NCBI RefSeq assembly: GCF_021389955.1
Contig: NZ_CP089980.1
Coordinates: forward strand, 3,219,001 to 3,283,000
Reading direction: 5' to 3'
DNA: 64,000 nt
Source of the DNA: Fulvivirga maritima
Lineage (GTDB): Bacteria > Bacteroidota > Bacteroidia > Cytophagales > Cyclobacteriaceae
Under the pieces are notes generated by a model that saw only the letters and a program-made list of their open reading frames with translations, was not told the origin of the DNA and ran no database searches. Of this stretch, positions 46,654 through 55,791 are shown piece by piece. The stretch's first letter is position 1; each line of letters starts with the position of its first letter. The position numbers and the translations under genes were made by a program.

Positions 46654-47415
46654 TTGATATTAAAGAATACCATTCTCCTTAAAACCACGAACTCAAAATT
46701 GAACAAAAAACACGTTGTAATAATATTGGTGATTGTAGCAGGTATAGCTGCGATATTGTTTTATACCGGTTATCTAAGGTTTAGCTACCCATCTTTAGAA
46801 GAATATCCTATACAAGGGATCGATATTTCTCACCATCAAGGTAATATTGATTGGGAGAAGTTGGCTCAGGAAAATATGGCATTTGTATTCATAAAGGCAA
46901 CAGAAGGAGGGGATTACACTGATCCTAAATTTGTTGGAAATTGGGAAAATGCTCATCAACAGGATATTGAGGTGGGAGCCTATCATTTTTATCGATTATG
47001 TAAGTCGGGAGCAGAGCAGGCGAGCCATTTTATAGCTACAGTTCCTTATAATTCTAATAATTTGCCGCCGGTGGTAGATTTAGAATTCGGGGGTAACTGT
47101 GAGACAGATCAGTCACCAGAACAACTCATTAGGGAGATTGATATGTTCTTGACCTCAGTAGAAGATCATTATCATAAAAAGCCAATAATATACGCGACCC
47201 AGGAATTCTATGATGAATATCTGCAAGATCAATTTTCTGAAAATCCTATCTGGATTCGGGGAATTTTCGGAAAACCATCTCTAATAGACAGAAGGCCTTG
47301 GACCTTTTGGCAGTTTGCTAACAGAGGTCATTTATCAGGGGTAGATACCTATGTAGATATTAATGTATTTAATGGCTCGGAAAATGACTTTAATAAATTG
47401 GTGAAGGAGAATTGA
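46654..47415 (+). CDS. GH25 lysozyme-like muramidase, membrane-anchored
   Basis: A 253-residue protein with an N-terminal membrane anchor (VVIILVIVAGIAAILFY, about 22-38) and a GH25 domain. The domain shows GIDISHHQGNIDW, FVFIKATEGGDYTDP, GAYHFYRLCKSG, the catalytic PPVVDLEF, PIIYATQEFYDEYL, and IWIRGIF with WTFWQFANRG. It hydrolyses the muramyl-glucosamine bond of peptidoglycan and faces the periplasm. No ATG is available; TTG 46654 has a Shine-Dalgarno site, TTG 46699 is the alternative. It could be a cell-wall remodelling enzyme or an effector in this accessory patch. Confidence 0.9.
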   Translation: MILKNTILLKTTNSKLNKKHVVIILVIVAGIAAILFYTGYLRFSYPSLEEYPIQGIDISHHQGNIDWEKLAQENMAFVFIKATEGGDYTDPKFVGNWENAHQQDIEVGAYHFYRLCKSGAEQASHFIATVPYNSNNLPPVVDLEFGGNCETDQSPEQLIREIDMFLTSVEDHYHKKPIIYATQEFYDEYLQDQFSENPIWIRGIFGKPSLIDRRPWTFWQFANRGHLSGVDTYVDINVFNGSENDFNKLVKEN

Positions 47416-47700
47416 TATTTACCTATAATGATAAGTGTTGAGCGAATTTATTTAATTCACTTACTTTTTGTTTCTGTATTCTAACACGTATTTCATGGTC
47501 TGATTGATAATTAAAACTAGGTATATTACCTATTTAGTTTTCCTCTCTGCTTGTCATTAAATCCTTTCCTGTAGATTTCAGTAAAATATAATTGGCTTTG
47601 TACCTGTTAGTTGTGGTTGATAAGGTAGGTTTTCATTTCTTCGGCAAGTATTTTTGAGTCGTTAAGCTTGAATAAAATGCTATTTTAAAAATTCTGAATA

Positions 47701-48534
47701 ATGAAATTACCCCAAAATATCGATAAAATTTCTCTGTTTCCAGCCAATGAAATGGGACCATATCCTCCTAATGGGTTTTTACCTTTTCATGAAGCTGAAA
47801 TGGGTAACGGAGATTATTATGGGCTTTATTGGGAGTTTGGTAAGGAGAATGATGAACCAGTTATCTGTGAGATGATTCATGATGAAGGCAGTATTAGGCC
47901 TGTCTTTTCTTCTTTAGATAAATTCCTGGAGTGGTATAGCTTATACGAAGAAAATGATTTTGAGTACCCTGATGAAGAAGTTGAAGATGATAACTTTCTG
48001 TTCGCTCACCTGAATAAGGGAAATGAGTGTCTCAGGCAAAACAATATAGAAGAGGCCATACATCACTATCAACTTAGTACTAAAAGTTTCGGAGAGGTGA
48101 GTGAAAATTGGTTTAAGCTAGCTTCTCAGCAGAAGAGATTAGGAGATGAACTGGCATTTCAAAAAAGCCTCATTCATGCTGTATGCTCTAACTGGGCCAT
48201 TGAGGTTCCTTCTCAAAATGCTTTGAGGATGCTTAATAGCCTAAAGCCTGTCGAAGAATTAAAGAATCATCCGCTAATTAAAAACAGACAGTACCTATCG
48301 TTCAGTTTTGGAGGTCAGAAGGTAAACGACGAGTATGTTGTTTTGAGTGAAATGATAGAAGAACTGTATCAAATAGGGGAAGATAATGCTGGTTTTCTGA
48401 TGGAGCAAAACTATGCACTTATGATGTACTGGGAAACTACTTCATTTCAGGAGAGGTATAATTTCGATCTAAATGACTGGAAGAAACAGTTTGCTTTAAA
48501 AACTAAGAATAGGTTAATAAAAGAGCTATCATAG
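47701..48534 (+). CDS. SMI1/KNR4-like protein
   Basis: A 277-residue cytosolic protein. Residues 35-80 (GDYYGLYWEFGKENDEPVI, then RPVFSSLDKFLEWY) match the C-terminal half of SMI1/KNR4-type immunity folds. A TPR-like helical part follows (LFAHLNKGNECLRQNNIEEAIHHY). SMI1/KNR4 proteins often neutralise contact-dependent or Rhs toxins. No toxin gene is present nearby. The 285 bases before it (47416-47700) hold no gene I can support. Confidence 0.65.
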   Translation: MKLPQNIDKISLFPANEMGPYPPNGFLPFHEAEMGNGDYYGLYWEFGKENDEPVICEMIHDEGSIRPVFSSLDKFLEWYSLYEENDFEYPDEEVEDDNFLFAHLNKGNECLRQNNIEEAIHHYQLSTKSFGEVSENWFKLASQQKRLGDELAFQKSLIHAVCSNWAIEVPSQNALRMLNSLKPVEELKNHPLIKNRQYLSFSFGGQKVNDEYVVLSEMIEELYQIGEDNAGFLMEQNYALMMYWETTSFQERYNFDLNDWKKQFALKTKNRLIKELS

Positions 48535-48552
48535 TCTCTAGTTAAAAATTTC

Positions 48553-49158
48553 ATGAATACTATAGCCAAAAAATATATTGAAGGTCTTAAGAAGGCATAT
48601 TTAGAAAATAATGGCGGAGAACAGTGGGAGTACTTTGAGAATGCTATCCATGGAGCTGACCCTGCAGCCATTGATCAGTTGAAGCAAATTTATCCTGATG
48701 TTCCTGAGGCATTAGTTGACCTTTTGAAATATGTGGATGGTACCTATTGGAGAAAATATGGAGATGTAGAGATAACGTTTTTCTTTTTGGGTTCTGACCT
48801 TTACGAGTATCCTTACTACTTACTATCGGCACAGCAAATGATAGAAAATAAGCATATGGCTGCTGAAAATTATTCTGATTATATCGCAAGAGAATATGAG
48901 GAGGTGGAGATTGATGATAAGATAACAAATAACACAAAAGACATTAAGTGGCTTCATTTTTCTGACTGCATGAATAATGGAGGAACCTCTCAGTTGTTTA
49001 TCGATTTTAGCCCTTCTGGAACTGGAGAAAAAGGCCAGGTAGTCAGGTTTTTGCATGATCCTGATGAATTTAAAGTCATAGCCTCAAGTTTTGATGAGTA
49101 CTTGCAAAAAGTAATCGACCATGGATATAATTTTATTAATGAGGATTTGATGGAGTGA
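48553..49158 (+). CDS. SMI1/KNR4 family protein
   Basis: A 201-residue protein with the family pattern: AAIDQLKQIYPDVPEALVDLLKYVDGTYW near residues 35-63, then FFFLGSDLYEYPYYLLS, KWLHFSDCMNNGG, LFIDFSPSG and VIASSFDEYLQKVI. It is 18 bases after the previous gene, so the two are probably cotranscribed. A role as an orphan immunity protein is inferred from family and context. Confidence 0.85.
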   Translation: MNTIAKKYIEGLKKAYLENNGGEQWEYFENAIHGADPAAIDQLKQIYPDVPEALVDLLKYVDGTYWRKYGDVEITFFFLGSDLYEYPYYLLSAQQMIENKHMAAENYSDYIAREYEEVEIDDKITNNTKDIKWLHFSDCMNNGGTSQLFIDFSPSGTGEKGQVVRFLHDPDEFKVIASSFDEYLQKVIDHGYNFINEDLME

Positions 49159-49262
49159 TAGTGGATGGAAAACGGCAATTAGATATAGGCTTATCAATTT
49201 TGGTTTAATGATAAATAGGTTAATCTGAAAAGTGATTTTATTTTATTACTCTTACTAATCTA

Positions 49263-49976
49263 ATGAAGAAAATCTTATTAATTGCTTTCACTTTTATTCA
49301 TGCTTTCAATGGGTTTTCTCAAAGACCTTGTGAATGGTTTGTCGATCTTCAAGATAGTTTAATTGAAATTCAGAAGGAGGCAGTGGCAAACACACTAAGC
49401 CTGGATTCCAGTTATAAAATATGGCAAAATATTATGCTTCAGAATAATTATAGTTATAGCTATGTTGTTAGAGGAGCTGATCTGCTTGATAGTAATTCAG
49501 AAAGCTACACTTTTATTAAAGTCATTGATAATGTCATAGTTGAAAGAAAGCACTATAGCTATAGTATGTATGGTGTCGGGTATGACATAAAATGTTTCCC
49601 TTCAAAAGAGAACTGTGATTATTTAAAGGGTATAGAGAAATTAAGAAAATCGGATAGGGCAAAAGCTAAGAAACTTTTAAAGAATCATTTAGAAGAACAT
49701 TAAACTCCAATTTATGAAAGAAATTTTTATAACTGTTGGGAAGAGTATAAGGGGTTTGTAGGAAGTCATATATACTTTGCTCCAGCTCCTAAAACCATTA
49801 ATGAGTTATATAATGATTGCAAGGCTTATCAAGCTGAAAGTAAAACTAATACGGATTATACCTTTGAGTATAGAGTGAGTGAGGATGGTATTCTTTGTGA
49901 GTGCTATCTCAAAAATGAGTTGTTAATGGACTCACAGGTTCTCAAGGGAGTAAATATTTTAAGTGTAGATTTTTAG
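49263..49976 (+). pseudogene. DUF6174-like secreted protein gene interrupted by an in-frame TAA
   Basis: ATG 49263 opens a 146-residue frame with a signal peptide ending in GFSQ, and WQNIMLQNNYSYSYVV further on. TAA at 49701-49703 stops it, but the same frame continues for 90 codons (TPIYERNFYNCWEEYKGF, KTINELYNDCKAYQAE, DYTFEYRVSEDGILCECY) to TAG 49974-49976. The NYSYS segment followed later by a TINELY helix and closing strands recalls DUF6174 proteins. That suggests one protein of about 237 residues. A short out-of-frame ATG frame after the stop is not convincing. Confidence 0.65.
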
Positions 49977-50046
49977 TCAAAGTATTTTGATGAGCTATTT
50001 GAAGCTCAAATCTCAACAATGTCAATATTTATCTATCATAGAAAAC

Positions 50047-50075
50047 AAAAAGCTCCTGAAAATCAGGAGCTTTTT
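50047..50075. terminator. bidirectional terminator after lgt
   Basis: AAAAAGCTCCTGA (50047-50059) pairs with TCAGGAGCTTTTT (50063-50075) across an AAA loop. It lies between the interrupted gene and the convergent lgt. Confidence 0.9.
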
Positions 50076-50079
50076 GTCA

Positions 50080-50931
50080 TTATTTAGTTTCTAGTTTCGC
50101 TGCATTTTCATCTGGGTTTCTAGCGTCTTTTTTCAAGTACATCATTACTAGTCCGAATATGATGAACGGGATGCTGAGCAGCTGCCCCATGTTAAACATC
50201 ATGCCGGCTTCAAAGGCTGACTGATCTGCTTTTACAAATTCTATCAAGAAGCGTGCTATGAAAAGTAGTGTAAAGAAAAGGCCAAATATAAAGCCGTTAT
50301 GTCTATTTGATTTTTTAAGTACAATGCTCAGTATAACAAAAATGCTAAAATAGGCTAGTGCTTCATAGAGCTGTCCGGGGTGGCGAGGCACGTTATCCAC
50401 TTGCTCAAATATAAATGCCCAGGCCACGTCAGTAGGTTTACCAATTATTTCTGAGTTCATAAGATTACCCATTCTTATGCAGCAGCCGGCCAAAGCGCCT
50501 ACCACACTAAGTCTGTCTAGTAACCAGAGAGGTTTCACTTTATACTTGCGACAAAATAGAACGGTAGCTATAAATACACCAAGAATACCTCCGTGACTCG
50601 CTAACCCCTGAAAACCAACAAAGCGGAAAGGATCAAACTTCACAGGAAGGAAAATTTCCGCGATATGCTGAGAGTAATAATCAAAGTCATAGAATATACA
50701 GTGAGCCAGCCGAGCACCTATAACCGTGGCTAGCACCAGGTACATGGTGAGCTTTTCTAAATAAGTTTCATCTAGGCCTGCGGTTTTAAACTGCTTTTTG
50801 AGTAGGTAAAAGCTAAGTACAAAGCCTAGTGCAAAGCATAGCGAGTACCAGCGCAAAGCATAAAAACCGAGGTCAATTATTTCTTTACTAGGGTTCCAAT
50901 GTATGTAAGCCATGGAGAAAATATTATTCAT
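50080..50931 (-). CDS. lgt: prolipoprotein diacylglyceryl transferase
   Basis: A 283-residue inner membrane enzyme that transfers diacylglycerol to the lipobox cysteine of prolipoproteins. Visible elements are ALRWYSLCFALGFVLSF, GARLAHCIFYDFDYY, the essential FQGLASHGGILG segment, IRMGNLMNSEIIGKPTD and RHPGQLYEA, with seven hydrophobic helices. Its ATG overlaps the end of the upstream namZ gene by 8 bases, so the two are coupled. Confidence 0.95.
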   Translation of the reverse strand: MNNIFSMAYIHWNPSKEIIDLGFYALRWYSLCFALGFVLSFYLLKKQFKTAGLDETYLEKLTMYLVLATVIGARLAHCIFYDFDYYSQHIAEIFLPVKFDPFRFVGFQGLASHGGILGVFIATVLFCRKYKVKPLWLLDRLSVVGALAGCCIRMGNLMNSEIIGKPTDVAWAFIFEQVDNVPRHPGQLYEALAYFSIFVILSIVLKKSNRHNGFIFGLFFTLLFIARFLIEFVKADQSAFEAGMMFNMGQLLSIPFIIFGLVMMYLKKDARNPDENAAKLETK

Positions 50932-52096
50932 TATCTGGGTATAGTAAGTATTTAGTTCTGATTTTTTTATAATTCTTGAGCTCTTCCTCCCAAGTTTGCT
51001 TTATCTCTTTTTCAGAAAGCCCTTGTTTAATCTGAGCCTGTAGCTGATCTGTGCCCGCCAAGGTGTTAAAATAGGGCTTAAAAAAGTCTTTGTGGTTATA
51101 TTTATTATAAAAATTGATTAAATAGTTTAAGTGGAGGCCTCCCTCTATGTCCTTCTTATTGGTAAAATTAATGCCATAACAGGTTGCTCCTTCGTGTGGA
51201 GGTTCGTTAGACATGCCCTTGATGCTTTTAGGTGTAAATTGATCAGGCATATCTTTAAACTCCGGGTGGCCTATTTGTAAAAAAGGCTCATAAGTACCGC
51301 GGCCAACACTCACTACGGTGCCTTCAAAAAAGCAAAGTGAAGGATAGAGCTCTATTGCTAAATCATTAGGTAAGTTGGGGGACGGTTTCACAGGCAAAGA
51401 ATTGTTATCAGCATGCGTATAATTTTTTACAGGAATCACCCGTAAGTTGCATTTCATTCCGCTTTCCAGCCACTGCTCACCATTGATCATCATAGCCAGT
51501 TCGCCTACAGTAAGGCCGTGTAAAACAGGAATTGGATCCATGGCTATAAATGATTTGAACTTTTCTGTCCGTACAGGGCCATCAATGTACATGCCATTGG
51601 GGTTGGGGCGGTCCAGCACCATAAAGTCTACCTGATTAGCGGCACAAGCATCCATAACATAGTGCATAGTGCTTATGTAGGTGTAAAAGCGAGTGCCTAC
51701 ATCCTGAATGTCAAAAATAATGATATCAAGGCCTTTTAAGTCCTCATTAGTGGGCTTGCGATGGCTTCCATAAAGAGATGTGATAGGCGTATTGGTTTTG
51801 GTATCCATGCCATCTTTTACTAATTCACCATCTGCAGCCTGCCCCCTGAAGCCGTGCTCAGGAGCAAATACTTTTTTCACATCTATGCCCAGGCTTAGAA
51901 GCGTATCTACTAAGTGAGTGCCTCCTATTTCTGAGGTTTGATTAACTACCAATGCTACTTTTTTCCCTTTTAAAAGTGGGAGGTAGGCCGGTAGGTTGTA
52001 AGCACCAGGCGTAATTGGCTGAGTACTTTGGGGCTGTGAAAAGCCACAAGAGCACAAAACCATAAAAAATGATAGCAATAAAATGAGCCTGTTCAT
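50924..52096 (-). CDS. namZ: DUF1343 exo-beta-N-acetylmuramidase (NamZ-like), lipoprotein
   Basis: A 390-residue exported protein with lipobox VLCSC. The DUF1343 signatures are VALVVNQTSEIGGTHLVD, VFAPEHGFRGQAADGE, TSLYGSHRKPT, FDIQDVGTRFYTYISTM, VLDRPNPNGM, KPSPNLPN and FFEGTVVSVGRGT. Family members such as Bacillus NamZ and Tannerella homologues remove terminal N-acetylmuramic acid from peptidoglycan fragments. Translational coupling to lgt is unexpected and places cell-wall salvage with lipoprotein synthesis. Confidence 0.93.
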   Translation of the reverse strand: MNRLILLLSFFMVLCSCGFSQPQSTQPITPGAYNLPAYLPLLKGKKVALVVNQTSEIGGTHLVDTLLSLGIDVKKVFAPEHGFRGQAADGELVKDGMDTKTNTPITSLYGSHRKPTNEDLKGLDIIIFDIQDVGTRFYTYISTMHYVMDACAANQVDFMVLDRPNPNGMYIDGPVRTEKFKSFIAMDPIPVLHGLTVGELAMMINGEQWLESGMKCNLRVIPVKNYTHADNNSLPVKPSPNLPNDLAIELYPSLCFFEGTVVSVGRGTYEPFLQIGHPEFKDMPDQFTPKSIKGMSNEPPHEGATCYGINFTNKKDIEGGLHLNYLINFYNKYNHKDFFKPYFNTLAGTDQLQAQIKQGLSEKEIKQTWEEELKNYKKIRTKYLLYPDNE

Positions 52097-52146
52097 TAGT
52101 TATTCTTTAATTTGCGGTAAACTGCGGGTTAAAATTAATCATATTC

Positions 52147-53367
52147 TTGAACCTCTCTTATTTTATATCTAAAAGAATCGCCGCCAGTGGCAAGGATAGT
52201 TTTTCTTCCACTATTCACAAAATTGCAGTCGGCAGCATCGGCGTAGGGCTGGCGGTAATGATTATCTCTTTCCTTATCTTGAAAGGCTTTCAGGATACGG
52301 TAACGGATAAGATATATAGCTTTAGCTCTCATTTTCTGGTTACTAAATACACATTGGGTAATTCTTATGAAGAATCGCCTATTTCTATAAATAATGACTT
52401 GTATAACAACTACAAGCAGTATGATTTTATAGATCATGTGCAGGAGTATAGTCACAAGGCTGGCCTTATTAAAACTAACGATGAAGTGCTCGGTATTATT
52501 TTTAAAGGGGTCGGTACCAGTTTTGACCAGCAACGTTTTAAGCCTAATCTGGTAGAAGGCAGGTTTGTAGAGTTTGATTCTTCTGGATACTCTAAAGAGG
52601 TGCTCATTAGCCGAATTATTTCTAATAAGCTTAAATTAAAGGTGGGTGATGATGTTGTAATCCATTTCTTCCAAAATCCACCACGGGTACGAAAGCTTAA
52701 AATTGTCGGTATTTATGAGACTAACCTTTCGGAATACTTCGATGATAAATTTGTAATAGGAGATATAAGCCTGATCCAAAAACTCAATAACTGGGCTGAT
52801 AGCGTGGCCGGAGGTATGGAAGTCTTTGTGAAAAATGAAAGCAAGATAGATGAAAATGAGGCTAAGCTGGAAGATATAGTTGACTATGACCTGTTTGTAG
52901 AAAAAGTGAGCGACAAATACCTCCAAGTGTTTGATTGGCTACATTTGATCAGTAGGCAGGTAAATATATTTTTAGCTATTATTTTGTTTGTGGTGTGTGT
53001 AAATATGATTTCTATTATACTCATACTCATCATGGAGCGGACTCAAATGATTGGTCTTTTAAAGGCTTTTGGGGCTAATAATGGTCTTATTCGTCAGGTC
53101 TTTTCATTTAACGGTATGCAGCTCATTATGAAAGGCCTGTTGCTGGGTAATTTATTAGGTATCGGCCTGGGCGCCATTCAGTACTACTTCCAACTGATCC
53201 CTCTTAATCCGCATGACTATTACATGAGTTATGTGCCTATTGGCTGGAGCTGGGAAGTAATCATTTCGCTTAACCTATTAACTTTCGTGGTGGTGAGTTT
53301 AATAATTATCATTCCTACAACGGTAATCGCCAGAATTAACCCTATCAAGAGTATTAAGTACGATTAA
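52147..53367 (+). CDS. FtsX/LolE-like ABC transporter permease
   Basis: A 406-residue membrane protein with the MacB/LolE topology. One N-terminal helix (KIAVGSIGVGLAVMIISFLI) precedes a large periplasmic domain (about 45-265), and three C-terminal helices contain the FtsX motif (MERTQMIGLLKAFGANNGLIRQVF). It resembles lipoprotein-releasing permeases, which fits the lgt neighbourhood. No ATPase gene is adjacent. The start is TTG 52147; no ATG exists before the in-frame TAA at 52108-52110. Confidence 0.88.
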   Translation: MNLSYFISKRIAASGKDSFSSTIHKIAVGSIGVGLAVMIISFLILKGFQDTVTDKIYSFSSHFLVTKYTLGNSYEESPISINNDLYNNYKQYDFIDHVQEYSHKAGLIKTNDEVLGIIFKGVGTSFDQQRFKPNLVEGRFVEFDSSGYSKEVLISRIISNKLKLKVGDDVVIHFFQNPPRVRKLKIVGIYETNLSEYFDDKFVIGDISLIQKLNNWADSVAGGMEVFVKNESKIDENEAKLEDIVDYDLFVEKVSDKYLQVFDWLHLISRQVNIFLAIILFVVCVNMISIILILIMERTQMIGLLKAFGANNGLIRQVFSFNGMQLIMKGLLLGNLLGIGLGAIQYYFQLIPLNPHDYYMSYVPIGWSWEVIISLNLLTFVVVSLIIIIPTTVIARINPIKSIKYD

Positions 53368-53372
53368 TGAAG

Positions 53373-53402
53373 TATAAGCGGAAGCTCAGACCTCCGCTTA
53401 TA
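53373..53402. terminator. hairpin between convergent genes
   Basis: TATAAGCGGA (53373-53382) and TCCGCTTATA (53393-53402) form a 10-bp stem with a 10-base loop. The flanking T-run is weak on both sides, so its terminator strength is uncertain. Confidence 0.55.
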
Positions 53403-53408
53403 AATTGA

Positions 53409-53783
53409 TTATTTCTTTTTATTGAGGAGCGTTAATGCGAGTAAAGCCAATCTACCAATCACGAATATTGCAACACCATATAGCGTGCAAATCAGGGATA
53501 CTTTTAATCCTCCGGCCAGCACTGCACTAGATACATTTTCCATTTTTGAAATAGCATCGAAGGCTTGAAAAAGTCCTGTGAGTTGACCTAAAATGCCCCA
53601 GACCAAAGAGAGAGTGGCTAGTTGCTTAACTATTTCATTGTTTTTAGTGATGGAAGGCAGCTCTGAATCATTCATTAGTAGCATTACTCCTCTAATTATG
53701 AAAGCTGCCATAGCTAAGCCCATTAGGGTTAGTGGAATGGTAAAGTTGACTCCTCCTTCAATTATAAAGTTTGCAAGTATCAT
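53409..53783 (-). CDS. MotA/TolQ/ExbB-like small membrane protein
   Basis: A 124-residue protein with about three membrane helices: IPLTLMGLAMAAFIIRGVML, LATLSLVWGILGQLTGLFQAF and LKVSLICTLYGVAIFVIGRLAL. The central GILGQLTGLFQAF and the alternating small residues resemble the channel helices of TolQ/ExbB proteins, but it is short and has no ExbD partner next to it. An ion-channel role is uncertain. Confidence 0.65.
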   Translation of the reverse strand: MILANFIIEGGVNFTIPLTLMGLAMAAFIIRGVMLLMNDSELPSITKNNEIVKQLATLSLVWGILGQLTGLFQAFDAISKMENVSSAVLAGGLKVSLICTLYGVAIFVIGRLALLALTLLNKKK

Positions 53784-53943
53784 GTTAAAGATTATTTAGT
53801 GAAACATGATTCAATTATAATATTATTCATGGCTTGAAAATTTCTATTACGATGGATCACTGCTTTATCAATGGAAATGACAGTTTTCTGAGCTTAAAAG
53901 TGAAACAGATGTCATAATTAGAAGAAACGATAGTTAAATTGGT

Positions 53944-53959
53944 AATTCATCGATGAATT
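53944..53959. promoter_or_regulatory. 16-bp perfect palindrome upstream of the LytS gene
   Basis: AATTCATCGATGAATT is an exact palindrome, 39 bases before the kinase ATG, in the 215-base region divergent to the ExbB-like gene. Such symmetry is typical of a dimeric regulator's operator. The LytTR regulator itself usually binds direct repeats, so another factor may be involved. Confidence 0.4.
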
Positions 53960-53998
53960 TTTAAAAATAGCTTTATTTAGAGCAACTTGCTTGCTATT

Positions 53999-55081
53999 AT
54001 GTCCACTATAAGTATAAAAAAGACAATACTAACCATCATAATCCACTGTATATTCTGGGCATTGGTCTTTCTTTTCTATGTGTATTATTTCGGTTACAAC
54101 TCATCTGACCTGTATTATGTGCTGGGTTTTGTTAGTTTTTTGATGCCGGTCACCATTTTATCAGCCTATTACATTAATTATCATCTTATACCTCGTTTTT
54201 TGCTGGCGGGGAGGTATTTAAAATTTACCCTTTACGCAGTATATACTTTTATTATCACTACTTATTTGGTGATGGTTTCTATATTTCTGGCGTTTATTTT
54301 TTTGGCAGATTATTATTATGATAATATGTCTCCTCTGAGCCGTAACTACCTGTTTATTTTTGTGGGAGTATTTATTGTCCTCTTCCTGGCTACGGCGCTA
54401 CGTCAGTTGCATCATGCTTATCAGGTACAGGGCCGTAATGGCGAACTACAAAAGCTCATGCTGGAGGCTGATTTAAAGCTAAAAACACAAGAACTGCAGT
54501 ATTTGAAGAGTCAGGTGCATCCTCACTTTCTGTTTAATATGCTCAATACATTATATGGAATGGCCTTGAGGAAGGATGACCAGTCTCCTGATACTATACT
54601 TAGGCTCTCAAATCTGCTAGATTATATACTGTACAGAGTGAATCAACCACATGTGACACTGGGCAAAGAATTGGAGCATCTGATAGATTATGTGGAGCTG
54701 GAAAGGCTGCGTACGGGTGATGGAATAAAGGTAGAAATAAAAGCTGAGGCTGCTGATCATTCATTTGTAATGGCACCTTTGCTATTGATTCCTTTTGTGG
54801 AAAACAGCTTTAAGCATGGTAGTCACCTGGAAGGAAAGCTAGAGATCAATATTGAAATAGAAACTAATGAAGAGGGCCTTCTTTTTAATATTAAAAATAG
54901 TAGTAAAACCAGAACTCAAAATCATAAAGGAGGCATTGGTATCATGAATATCAAACGGAGGCTGGAATTAATTTACCCTCAAAACCATGACCTCAAGATT
55001 GTTCAATCTATGAATAGGTTTGAAGTAAATTTGGCCATTGGTAAATTAGATGTTAATAGACCTGTAGCAAAATTATCGTAG
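53999..55081 (+). CDS. LytS/YehU-family sensor histidine kinase
   Basis: A 360-residue kinase from ATG 53999. Four N-terminal membrane helices (about 6-135) are followed by a coiled linker, the His_kinase H-box QVHPHFLFNMLNTLYGM with H176, and an HATPase region (LLIPFVENSFKHG, GGIGIMNIKRRLEL). It forms a two-component pair with the regulator 2 bases downstream. The signal sensed is unknown; envelope or carbohydrate sensing is common in the family. Confidence 0.92.
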   Translation: MSTISIKKTILTIIIHCIFWALVFLFYVYYFGYNSSDLYYVLGFVSFLMPVTILSAYYINYHLIPRFLLAGRYLKFTLYAVYTFIITTYLVMVSIFLAFIFLADYYYDNMSPLSRNYLFIFVGVFIVLFLATALRQLHHAYQVQGRNGELQKLMLEADLKLKTQELQYLKSQVHPHFLFNMLNTLYGMALRKDDQSPDTILRLSNLLDYILYRVNQPHVTLGKELEHLIDYVELERLRTGDGIKVEIKAEAADHSFVMAPLLLIPFVENSFKHGSHLEGKLEINIEIETNEEGLLFNIKNSSKTRTQNHKGGIGIMNIKRRLELIYPQNHDLKIVQSMNRFEVNLAIGKLDVNRPVAKLS

Positions 55082-55083
55082 AA

Positions 55084-55791
55084 ATGAATTGTTTAATAGT
55101 AGATGACGAACCTATAGCCAGGGAGATTATGCGCACGCATTTACAGAAGCTGAGCAATGTGAAAATAGTGGCTGAGTGTTCTTCTGCTATGGAAGCTTTT
55201 GAGCAGTTACACCAAACGCATATTGATCTTATTTTTCTTGATATTAATATGCCTGACATCACGGGGCTGTCATTCATGAAGTCTCTGAGTAAGGAGGTGA
55301 AGGTTATTTTTACTACTGCCTATCGTGAATATGCTGTGGATGGATTTGATCTGGAGGCGGTGGATTATTTACTTAAGCCCATTTCTTTTGAGCGATTGCT
55401 ACAAGCGGTGTCCCGCTATTATAAGGTGGAGACTAAAAATGATGAGCGTGTTTCTGCTATAAAGGAAGAAGAGAGGGATCATTTCTTTGTTCGTGCTGAT
55501 CGTAAAATGGTGCGTATAAATTATGCTGACATCCTTTTTATAGAAAGCTATAGCGATTATGTGAAGATTCAGACCGTGGCAGAAACCGTAGTGAGTAGAG
55601 AAAATATTAGTGCTATGGAAAATATTTTACCTGCGGGAGATTTTATTAGAATTCACCGTTCTTTTATAGTGGCTAAAAATAAAATAGAGGCCTATACTCA
55701 TGAGATTATAGAGGTGAAAGGCCGAGAGTTACCCATTAGCCGTAGCTATAAAGAAGAAGTGTTATTGCGGTTAAATCAGGCTGGTGGTTGA
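55084..55791 (+). CDS. LytTR-family response regulator
   Basis: A 235-residue regulator. The receiver domain has VDDEP, phosphoacceptor D53 in FLDINMPDITG, TTAYREYA and LLKPISF. The LytTR DNA-binding domain spans about 135-230 (FFVRADRKMVRINYADILFIESYSDYVKI by position, ending FIRIHRSFIVAKNKIE). It is paired with the LytS kinase. Its last 16 bases overlap the end of the convergent glycosyltransferase gene. Confidence 0.93.
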   Translation: MNCLIVDDEPIAREIMRTHLQKLSNVKIVAECSSAMEAFEQLHQTHIDLIFLDINMPDITGLSFMKSLSKEVKVIFTTAYREYAVDGFDLEAVDYLLKPISFERLLQAVSRYYKVETKNDERVSAIKEEERDHFFVRADRKMVRINYADILFIESYSDYVKIQTVAETVVSRENISAMENILPAGDFIRIHRSFIVAKNKIEAYTHEIIEVKGRELPISRSYKEEVLLRLNQAGG

